The notes below the pieces were generated by a model. That model did not search any database. It saw only the letters and a list, made by a program, of their open reading frames with translations, and had not been told where the DNA came from. 64,000 bases of DNA from Rhipicephalus microplus. Lineage: Eukaryota; Arthropoda; Arachnida; Ixodida; Ixodidae. Of this stretch, positions 56,326 to 64,000 are shown piece by piece (within the stretch, counting starts at the first letter, position 1; every line of letters begins with the position of its first letter). The stretch lies in contig NC_134702.1 of NCBI RefSeq assembly GCF_043290135.1, positions 188,760,491 through 188,824,490 of the forward strand, read 5' to 3'. Made by a program: the position numbers and the translations under genes.

Positions 56326-59310
56326 TCAGGGAGTAGGCACAATGAGGGGGTCGTAGTACGGCTTGAGACGGTCGACGTGTACGGTCTCGCGTCCTCGACG
56401 GCGCAAATCTGGTGATTGTGTTAACGGCTCGATGATGTAATTCACCGGGGAGGTCGCGTGAATGACACGGTACGGACCATGGTACCGGGCCAGAAGTTTA
56501 GAAGACAGGCCAGGAACGTGCGAGGGCACCCGAAGCCACACAAGGGAGCCAGCACAAAATTTAGGAGCTATGCGGTGAGCGTCGTCGTGTCGAGTCTTTT
56601 GTAGACCTTGAGCCTCACTTGTCAGAGACCGAGCCAACTGACGGCAGTCTTCAGCGTATCTGGCGACTTCCGAAAGCGGGGAGCACTCAGATGCATCAGG
56701 GCGGTACGGTAGTATAGTGTCGAGTGGATGGGAAGGTTCGCGGCCGTACAATAGAAAGAACGGGGAAAAACCGGTAATCGCTTGCGTCGCGGTGTTATAA
56801 GCGAAGGTAACAAAGGGCAATACGGCGTCCCAGTTAGTGTGGTCGGAGGAGGTGTACATCCTCAGCATGTCGCCAAGTGTGCGGTTGAACCGCTCAGTAA
56901 GACCATTTGTCTGTGGATAGTATGCGGTAGATTTACGGTGGATAATGTTGCATTCAGCGAGGATAGCTTGGATGACCTCCGACAGGAACACTCGACCCCT
57001 ATCACTGAGTAATTCCCGCGGAGCACCATGGCGTAGAATGAAGCTGCGGAGAATGAAGAGTGCAACTTCGTGGGCGGTCGCTGCCGGTAGAGCTGCAGTC
57101 TCAGCGAGGCGTGTCAGATGGTCGACTCCGACAATAATCCACCGGTTTCCAGAGCTACGATATGGGAGGGGGCCATAGAGGTCTATACCCACGCGGTCGA
57201 ATGGGCGAGCCGGGCACGGGAGCGGCTGTAACATGCCAGTAAGGTGCCGCGGAGGTGTTTTGTTCTGTTGGCAAGTGGTGCAAGACTGAACGTATTTGTG
57301 CACAAAACGATACATTCCTCGCCAGTAATAGCGTTGGCGCAGCCTTTCGTAGGTTTTCAGGACACCTGCGTGAGCACTTTGGGGATCTGCATGGAAATTC
57401 ATGCAGATGTCAGAGCGCATATGAGTTGGGACAGCAAGGAGCCACTTCCGACCACCAGGCGTGTAGTTGCGGCGGTATAGAATGTTGTCACGTAAGGCAA
57501 AGTGGGCTGCTTTCCGGCGCAGCGCTCTCGTGGAAGGGACAGAAGACGGATCGGTAAGGTAGTCGACTAACAAGGCAAGGTATGGGTCTTTACGCTGCTC
57601 CGAAAGCATGTCAGTGCTGTCGAGTGGTGACAAGGTGGTAAAAGGGGGTGACAGAGAAGCCACATCTGGTGTTAATGGCGATCGGGAAAGTGCATCGGCG
57701 TCCGCATGCTTGCGACCGGAACGATATACGACACGGATGTCGTATTCCTGCAATCGAAGTGCCCAACGGCCCAGACGTCCGGACGGGTCATTCAAGGAGG
57801 ACAGCCAACATAGAGCGTGGTGGTCTGTGACCACGTCGAAAGGACGGCCGTAAAGGTACGGGCGAAACTTCGTAAGCGCCCAGATTATGGCCAAACACTC
57901 CTTCTCTGTCACGGAGTAATTCAATTCAGCCTTCTTAAGAGCGCGACTTGCATAAGCGACTACGTATTCGGTTTGGGTGCCTTTCCGTTGTGCCAAAACT
58001 GCGCCAAGACTAACGCCGCTTGCATCAGTGTGAACTTCTGTGGCAGCAGTGGGGTCGTAGTGGCGAAGAATAGGTGGCGAGGTCAGCAGGCGGCGCAGCT
58101 GGTGAAATGCGTCGTCACATGCAGGAGACCATGCAGATATACCTTTGCTGTTGGAAAGCAGACTAGTCAGAGGTGCAATGATGGACGCGAAGTTGCGCAC
58201 GAAGCGACGAAAGTAAGAGCAAAGAGCAACGAAACTTCTTAGGGCTTTCAGTGATGTGGGCATTGGAAAGTCAGCGACAGCTCGAAGCTTATCGGGGTCC
58301 GGAAGAACACCGTCTCTTGTGATGACGTGTCCCAAGATGGTTAGTTTTCGGGCTGCGAAGTGGCACTTCTTGGTGTTAAGTTGTAGGCCTGCAGAAGCTA
58401 GACACGTCAGAATCTCGTGGAGACGACGAAGATGTGTCGGGAAATCAGCTGAAAAGACTACGATGTCATCTAGGTAACACAAGCAAGTTTTCCACTTGTG
58501 GGCCCGCAATATGGTATCTATCATGCGTTCAAACGTCGCAGGCGCGTTGCAGAGCCCAAATGGCATGACTTTGAACTCATACAGGCCATCCGGCGTTACA
58601 AAGGCTGTTTTAGGGCGATCACATTCAGCCATTGGCACCTGCCAATACCCAGAACGCAGATCCAAGGATGTGAAGTACTCGGCGCCTTGTAAACAGTCAA
58701 GAGCATCGTCTATTCGTGGTAGCGGGTAGACGTCTTTTTTGTAATCTTGTTTAAGCAGCGATAGTCCACGCAAAATCGAACGATGCCATCTTTTTTCTTT
58801 ACCAGAACCACGGGTGACGACCAAGCGCTTTGAGAAGGCTGTATGACTCCACGTTTAAGCATGTCATCTACTTGCTCCGTAATGACGCGGCGCTCTTCGG
58901 CAGAAACGCGGTAAGGACGCTGTCGCAGAGGTGAATGTGAGCCGGTGTCAATAGTATGAGTGACAGTCGTAGTGCGGCCCAAAGCAGGTTTCTGAAAGTC
59001 GAAAGAAGAGCGAAACTTGTTAAGGAGAGCAACAAGTTGGCTGCGATGCGAGGGGGAAGGTCTGCGTCAATAGCATTGTCGAAGGCTGGTGAGCTTGATG
59101 GCTCAGACGCCTGAGTGATTGCGGCAATCTGACATGGCGTTTCGTCGGGAAGAATAATATCATTGATATGGTCGACAGGTTGCACATATCCTAACGTTTC
59201 ACGACGAAGCAAGCCAACGGGGTAGTTGCAGTGGTTGGTAACCAGCATTACGGTTAAACCAGACGCAATCGTAAGAACGGCAAATGGGAGCACAATGCCC
59301 TTGCGTTCAT
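56326..59310 (-). pseudogene. Gypsy-2 Pol: RT, RNase H and integrase
   Basis: The long frame 58824-56326 contains RT ([34 protein letters not shown], catalytic [10 protein letters not shown]), RNase H ([42 protein letters not shown]), the integrase zinc module (H/H, then CTTCQQNK), the DDE core ([38 protein letters not shown]) and a C-terminal [15 protein letters not shown] region. The RT beginning ([11 protein letters not shown]) lies in another frame: an A-run of six (T-run 58735-58740) lost one base. A further shift near 59045 separates the preceding linker. Motifs are complete, so a parental element was recently active. Confidence 0.92.
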
Positions 59311-59815
59311 AAAAACAGGGGATGGCGTAAACACCACCGTGGCGTCAGGTTGCGCCACACATGAAAGGCTAATAGGGACTGAAGCTTCCGGAGGCAAGGT
59401 GATGTCGTCGTCAGCAATGAGTTTGCAGAGCAGTGGTGAATGGTCAGGTGGTGGAAATTCACAACTTGGCACTAGGGACACTTCCGCACGGCAACAATCG
59501 ATGATAGCTTCATGACCTGATAAGAAATCCCAACCCAGGATGAGGTCATGAGAGCAAGATGGTAGTACAAAAAATTGGACGATGTACAAAACGTCTTGGA
59601 TGATGACGCGCGCCGTACACACAGACGAGGGCTGAATGCGTTGCGCGCTAGCCGTGGACAGCACGATGCCACAGAGAGATGTGGTCACTTTCTTCAGTTT
59701 GCGACAAAATTTTGCGTTCGTCACAGAAACGGCAGCCCCAGTATCAATTAACGCTTGTGTGGCGACTCCCTCAACATTGACATCAACAACATTTCGCGGC
59801 GAAAATGGAGGCCTT
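59254..59815 (-). pseudogene. Gypsy-2 aspartic protease
   Basis: The minus strand encodes FSPRNVVDVNVEGVATQALI, then DTGAAVSV, the retropepsin active-site motif, followed by SHDLILGWDFLSGHEAIID, the conserved ILGWDFL block. The frame overlaps the end of Gag in another register. Near 59305 the reading shifts by one base into the linker that leads to RT. Confidence 0.85.
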
Positions 59816-59861
59816 GATAATTGCGCAGAAGTTGCAGTTCTTGCCTCTGGAACTGCACTGA

Positions 59862-61145
59862 TTAGTTTCCCTCCTCAGGAGGTGGTCTACGACGCATAGG
59901 AGATGGCGATCGGCGACGAGGAGATGGGAAACGAGAAGTCGATGGGCGACGATCCGAGTCAGAGTGTCTCTGTTCGTATGCAGACGTGGTCGCCTGCTGC
60001 GACTCATAGGTAGGAGTTCCAAAGGAGGCGTACGCAGGTGTGGGACGGCGGCGGCAGTAGCGTGCAATGTGTCCAGCGATGCCACACGCGAAGCAGATAG
60101 GACGGTTGTCATGGGTGCGCCACTCATTAGATGGACGGAAAAAGCGAGATGAGGGCCTGTAAACCGGAGGCGCTGCCGGAGGAGGTGGAGCCGATAAGGA
60201 TACTGGATGCGGTGGGGGTCGCGCAACCACAGCTGCGTAGCTGAGAGGTGAAGATGGTGCAGGTGGTGCGTAGCTGACAGCTGAGAGATTAGATGCCGCT
60301 CAAGTACATGCGTAAGGGGCCTGCACTGTAGGTAGGACATCGCAAATTTCAGTGCGTATGGCCTGCTGGAGTGTCGAAGGCAGACTTGCGGTGGGCGCGT
60401 CGCTATGCGGCAGCAGGGAAAGCTGTCGGGCGACTTCCTCCCTGATGAAGTCTTTGATCTGGTTGGACAGACTTTCTTGGCGAACGTTGACATTTGCGAG
60501 TGCGACAGCCGAGATCGAATCTGGTGGTGAGACACTCTGTCGGGCGATGGAACGCTGACGGCGTAATTCATCGAAGCTCTGGCACAGGCTTACGAGAATC
60601 GCCACCGAGGTCGGGCTTTTCGCTAGCAACATCTGGAATGCGCCATCCTCAATACCCTTGAGAATCTGCCGAATTTTCTCTTCTTCGGGCATAGATGGGT
60701 TAACACGCCTGCAGAGGTCGAGCACATCCTCAATGTAACTCGTAAACGTTTCGCCAGGCTGCTGGGCTCTGTGGCGCAGACGCTGGTCAGCGCGGAGCTT
60801 GCGTACCTCTGGTCGGCCGAACGCTTCTGTTACGAGGGTCTTAAAGGAGGACCAGTTGGCGATGGCGGTTTCGTGGTTGGTAAACCAAAGCTTAGCTACG
60901 TCTGCCAAGTAAAATATAACGTAAGCGAGTTTAGAGTCGTCGTCCCACTTGTTGCTGACGCTCACGCGTTCGTACAAGGACAGCCAGTCTTCGACGTCTT
61001 GCTCACCACTCCCGCTGAAGTTTGGTGGGTCCCGCTGGCGAGTAGCGCCGGGGCAGGTAGACGGGGCAGCCGATGGTGCTGGCTGGGCTAGGACGGGCTG
61101 GTTGGCAACTGCGTCAGTCATGTTTGGCGGTAGTCTTTCAGGCAA
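59862..61145 (-). pseudogene. Gypsy-2 Gag with one in-frame stop
   Basis: One frame of 428 codons. The capsid-like region has RDPPNFSGSGEQDVEDWLSL, KLAYVIFYLADVAKLWF, EAFGRPEVRKLRADQRL and PGETFTSYIEDVLDLCRRV, typical of Ty3/Gypsy Gag (PF03732-like pattern). A TGA at 60300-60302 interrupts it, after which the same frame runs through a Pro-rich segment to the knuckle CFACGIAGHIARYC (CX2CX4HX4C) and an Arg/Ser/Pro-rich end. Gag packages the RNA; a single substitution would explain the only break. Confidence 0.9.
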
Positions 61146-61188
61146 CTTGCGAGAGCGGAGCTCCAGGTCTTCTTGGGGATCTCAGCAG

Positions 61189-61197
61189 CCTCCACCA
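61189..61197 (-). other. Gypsy-2 primer-binding site resembling tRNA-Ala
   Basis: Two bases inside the 5' LTR the minus strand reads TGGTGGAGG. This complements CCTCC-A-CCA, the 3' end of the tRNA-Ala heads in this window plus CCA. The next bases (CTGCTGAG) match only if one base is skipped, so another tRNA with the same end is possible. Confidence 0.5.
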
Positions 61198-61199
61198 AA

Positions 61200-61363
61200 T
61201 GTGATGACGTTTATTCGAGCCGAGAAGTCGCAACGAGGTCGCAACGGAAAGTGGGCGTACGGCCAGTCTGGCAAAGGCGGCACAAAACTCTCGCGCAAGC
61301 AGAGCACGGGCTTTTTGTTGTCTTCCGAAGGCGCATACGCGTTGGTGCGTATGCTCCACTACA
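61200..61363 (-). repeat. Gypsy-2 LTR (5' LTR in element orientation)
   Basis: 164 bp with a single difference from the other LTR (GTTGGTGCG versus GTTGGGGCG). Confidence 0.95.
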
Positions 61364-61564
61364 GTTGAAATAAACAAAATCATCTCGTCATTGTTGCGTG
61401 ATACAGTTTTTTCATCATTGAGGAAAGCCGCATATTTCTATAGTCAAAGAAAATGGCAGCGCTGTTCGATGAAATGTATTTCATGATATGCGCACCGGTA
61501 ACACGTGGAGCCGTAGTATTACAACAGGCAATAAAAAAAGATACCGCTAAAATCGAGAGCGATT

Positions 61565-61636
61565 TGGAGGTGCCGGGGATTGAACCCGGGACTTCTCACA
61601 TGCAAAGCAAGCGCTCTACCACTGAGCTACACCCCC
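61565..61636 (-). tRNA. Structurally intact tRNA-Ala(UGC)
   Basis: All stems pair, with anticodon stem CTTGC/GTGAG (G-U pairs). G3:U70, U8-A9, TTCAATC T-loop, discriminator A, UGC anticodon. T7 run about 25 nt downstream. One of three heads here with both Pol III boxes in consensus. Confidence 0.65.
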
Positions 61637-61910
61637 GTTACATCCGGAGCACTCATTCACGAGTTTCTTGGTTCTCATCAGCTTGTTATAACAATAAAAT
61701 AATCAATTAGTTGAAATAAACAAAATCATCTCGTCATTGCTGCGTGATACAGTTTTTTCATCATTGAGGAAAGCCGCATATTTCTATGTTCAAAGAAAAT
61801 GGCAGCGCTGTTCGATGAAATGTATTTCATGATATGCGCACCGGTAACTCGTGGTGCCGTAGTATTACAACAGGCAATAAAAAAAGATACCGCTAAAGTC
61901 GAGAGCGGTT

Positions 61911-61982
61911 TGGAGGTGCCGGGGTGTGAACCTGGGACTTCTCACATGCAAAGCGAGCACTCTACCACTGAGCTACACCCCC
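61911..61982 (-). tRNA. tRNA-Ala(UGC)-like head
   Basis: Acceptor and anticodon stems pair. D stem ends GAGT (G-U pair), T stem CCAGG leaves an A-C mismatch at 51:63, and the T-loop has C58. Probably not functional. Confidence 0.45.
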
Positions 61983-62256
61983 GTTACATCTGGAGCACTC
62001 ATTCACGAGTTTCTTGGTGCTCATCAGCTTGTTATAACAATAAAATAATCAATTAGTTGAAATAAACAAAATCATCTCGTCATTGCTGCGTGATACAGTT
62101 TTTTCATCATTGAGGAAAGCCGCTTATTTCTATGTTCAAAGAAAATGGCAGCGCTGTTCGATGAAATGTATTTCATGATATGCGCACCGGTAACTCGTGG
62201 TGCCGTAGTATTACAACAGGCAATAAAAAAAGATACTGCTAAAGTCGAGAGCGGTT

Positions 62257-62328
62257 TGGAGGTGCCGGGGTGTGAACCTGGGACCTTTCACATGCAAAGC
62301 GAGCACTCTACCACTGAGCTACACCCCC
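62257..62328 (-). pseudogene. tRNA-Ala(UGC)-like head
   Basis: Same class as 61911-61982 (GAGT, CCAGG, C58), with additional variable-loop and anticodon-stem changes (ACCTTTCACATGC). Confidence 0.5.
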
Positions 62329-62602
62329 GTTACATCTGGAGCACTCATTCACGAGTTTCTTGGTGCTCATAAGCTTGTTCTAACAATAAGATAATCAATT
62401 AGTTGAAATAAACAAGATCATCTCGTCATTGCTGCGTGATACACTTTTTTCATCATTGAGGAAAGCCGCATATTTCTATAGTCAAAGAAAATGGCAGCGC
62501 TGTTCGATGAAATGTATTTCATGATATGCGCACCGGTAACACGTGGTGCCGTAGTATTACAACAGGCAATAAAAAAAGATACCGCTAAAATCGAGAGCGA
62601 TT

Positions 62603-62674
62603 TGGAGGTGCCGGGGATTGAACCCGGGACTTCTCACATGCAAAGCGAGCGCTCTACCACTGAGCTACACCCCC
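62603..62674 (-). tRNA. Structurally intact tRNA-Ala(UGC)
   Basis: Identical to 55978-56049, its duplicate 6,625 bp away. Full cloverleaf, G3:U70, UGC, consensus A and B boxes, T7 run downstream. Confidence 0.65.
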
Positions 62675-62751
62675 GTTACATCCGGAGCACTCATTCACGA
62701 ATTTCTTGGTGCTCATCAGCTTGTTCTAACAATAAAATAATCAATTAGTTG

Positions 62752-62915
62752 TGTGATGACGTTTATTCGAGCCGAGAAGTCGCAACGAGGTCGCAACGGA
62801 AAGTGGGCGTACGGCCAGTCTGGCAAAGGCGGCACAAAACTCTCGCGCAAGCAGAGCACGGGCTTTTTGTTGTCTTCCGAAGGCGCATACGCGTTGGGGC
62901 GTATGCTCCACTACA
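62752..62915 (-). repeat. Gypsy-3 LTR
   Basis: 164 bp, appears identical to 56127-56290. Confidence 0.95.
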
Positions 62916-62950
62916 ATACCCCCGGGGTGAAGGGTAGCCAACCTGGCGAC

Positions 62951-64000
62951 TCAGGGAGTAGGCACAATGAGGGGGTCGTAGTACGGCTTGAGACGGTCGA
63001 CGTGTACGGTCTCGCGTCCTCGACGGCGCAAATCTGGTGATTGTGTTAACGGCTCGATGATGTAATTCACCGGGGAGGTCGCGTGAATGACACGGTACGG
63101 ACCATGGTACCGGGCCAGAAGTTTAGAAGACAGGCCAGGAACGTGCGAGGGCACCCGAAGCCACACAAGGGAGCCAGCACAAAATTTAGGAGCTATGCGG
63201 TGAGCGTCGTCGTGTCGAGTCTTTTGTAGACCTTGAGCCTCACTTGTCAGAGACCGAGCCAACTGACGGCAGTCTTCAGCGTATCTGGCGACTTCCGAAA
63301 GCGGGGAGCACTCAGATGCATCAGGGCGGTACGGTAGTATAGTGTCGAGTGGATGGGAAGGTTCGCGGCCGTACAATAGAAAGAACGGGGAAAAACCGGT
63401 AGTCGCTTGCGTCGCGGTGTTATAAGCGAAGGTAACAAAGGGCAATACGGCGTCCCAGTTAGTGTGGTCGGAGGAGGTGTACATCCTCAGCATGTCGCCA
63501 AGTGTGCGGTTGAACCGCTCAGTAAGACCATTTGTCTGTGGATAGTATGCGGTAGATTTACGGTGGATAATGTTGCATTCAGCGAGGATAGCTTGGATGA
63601 CCTCCGACAGGAACACTCGACCCCTATCACTGAGTAATTCCCGCGGAGCACCATGGCGTAGAATGAAGCTGCGGAGAATGAAGAGTGCAACTTCGTGGGC
63701 GGTCGCTGCCGGTAGAGCTGCAGTCTCAGCGTAGCGTGTCAGATGGTCGACTCCGACAATAATCCACCGGTTTCCAGAGCTACGATATGGGAGGGGGCCA
63801 TAGAGGTCTATACCCACGCGGTCGAATGGGCGAGCCGGGCACGGGAGCGGCTGTAACATGCCAGTAAGGTGCCGCGGAGGTGTTTTGTTCTGTTGGCAAG
63901 TGGTGCAAGACTGAACGTATTTGTGCACAAAACGATACATTCCTCGCCAGTAATAGCGTTGGCGCAGCCTTTCGTAGGTTTTCAGGACACCTGCGTGAGC
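62951..64000 (-). pseudogene. Gypsy-3 integrase (partial Pol)
   Basis: From the window edge the frame gives [46 protein letters not shown] and the C-terminal region ending [13 protein letters not shown]. No disruption is visible in the part present; RT and Gag lie outside. Classed as partial rather than proven broken. Confidence 0.85.

Larger units (their letters stand above)
56127..61363 (-). mobile_element. Gypsy-2: complete Ty3/Gypsy element with 164-bp LTRs
   Basis: LTRs at 56127-56290 and 61200-61363 (TG...CA) differ at one of 164 positions. GTTG at 56123-56126 and 61364-61367 is the 4-bp target duplication, and removing the element restores a normal satellite spacer (CAATTAGTTGAAATAAAC). 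On the minus strand: Gag with one CCHC knuckle, aspartic protease, RT, RNase H and integrase; no env. The near-identical LTRs mean a recent insertion, yet the coding region has one nonsense codon and at least three frameshifts, one in a homopolymer, so assembly error should be considered for some. Confidence 0.95.
61364..62751 (-). repeat. tRNA-Ala satellite block between Gypsy-2 and Gypsy-3
   Basis: Four units at 346-bp spacing, beginning and ending inside spacers at GTTG. The last unit matches the one at 55.75-56.1 kb in private variants (AATAAGATAATC, ACAAGATC, GATACACTTTTTTC, CACGAATTTC). Confidence 0.95.
62752..64000 (-). mobile_element. Gypsy-3: second copy of Gypsy-2, cut by the window end
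   Basis: LTR 62752-62915, then integrase, at a constant offset of 6,625 bp from Gypsy-2 and with the same satellite junction. Only about two base differences are seen in the internal 1.1 kb (giving Tyr for Leu in LTRYAETAAL and Thr for Ile in ATQATTGF). The rest lies beyond the window. Confidence 0.95.

Noticed and set aside
56124..56415. Small frames in the LTR (62-95 codons)
   Set aside because: They lie in LTR sequence repeated at each LTR and overlap in three frames; no family resemblance.
62752..64000. Independent second insertion of the Gypsy element at the same site
   Set aside because: The adjoining satellite unit shares private variants with the first copy and the offset is constant, so duplication is simpler.

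Overview
The window is eukaryotic, repeat-dense DNA. I found no convincing host protein-coding gene in 64 kb; every recognisable coding region belongs to a transposable element, and nearly all are broken. The mix is Penelope-like elements, Tx1-like and I-like LINEs, and Ty3/Gypsy elements with very short LTRs, set in a tRNA-derived satellite. This points to an arthropod, most plausibly a chelicerate such as a hard tick. The organism is an inference from element content, not something the sequence proves.

The backbone is a tandem satellite of about 346-349 bp per unit. Each unit carries, on the minus strand, a 72-nt tRNA-Ala(UGC)-like head, a T-run (possible Pol III terminator) about 25 nt downstream, and about 270 bp of spacer. 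Old diverged units lie at 5.8-7.1 kb and 20.2-20.8 kb. A homogeneous array of about 44 units fills 29.3-44.6 kb. Younger short blocks lie at 49.4-51.5, 55.0-56.1 and 61.4-62.75 kb. Three heads (55978-56049, 61565-61636, 62603-62674) fold as intact tRNA-Ala with the G3:U70 pair, while the big array is homogenised around a decayed head.

Layout: 0-3.3 kb, decayed Ty3/Gypsy pol (minus). 3.3-5.8 kb, an unidentified ORF fragment, T-rich repeats and a MITE-like element. 5.8-7.1 kb, old satellite units. 7.3-9.6 kb, a gag-only LTR element with LTRs of about 110 bp. 9.6-18.5 kb, two Penelope-like elements (RT plus GIY-YIG) with an upstream SGNH-esterase-like segment and a degenerate hammerhead ribozyme. 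18.5-20.2 kb, a diverged 610-bp repeat and a CCAGTG-rich minisatellite. 20.8-29.3 kb, Tx1-like LINE copy A, split by a nested I-like LINE. 29.3-44.6 kb, the main array. 44.6-49.4 kb, Tx1-like copy B, essentially full length. 49.4-51.5 kb, array. 51.5-55.0 kb, 5'-truncated Tx1-like copy C. 55.0-56.1 kb, array. 56.1-61.4 kb, a complete but frameshifted Ty3/Gypsy element. 61.4-62.75 kb, array. 62.75-64 kb, a second copy of that Gypsy element, produced by duplication of a 6,625-bp cassette.

The most interesting reading is a target-specific LINE living in a tRNA-Ala satellite. Three Tx1-like LINEs and one 18-bp remnant all join the satellite at the same place, the first ~20 nt of the tRNA head (the A box), in the same orientation. 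Three of the four show a 16-19 bp target-site duplication there. The Gypsy element also has a primer-binding site whose first 9 nt match the 3' end of this tRNA-Ala. The tRNA repeat, the LINE that targets it and the unequal exchange that spreads them appear to shape the locus together.
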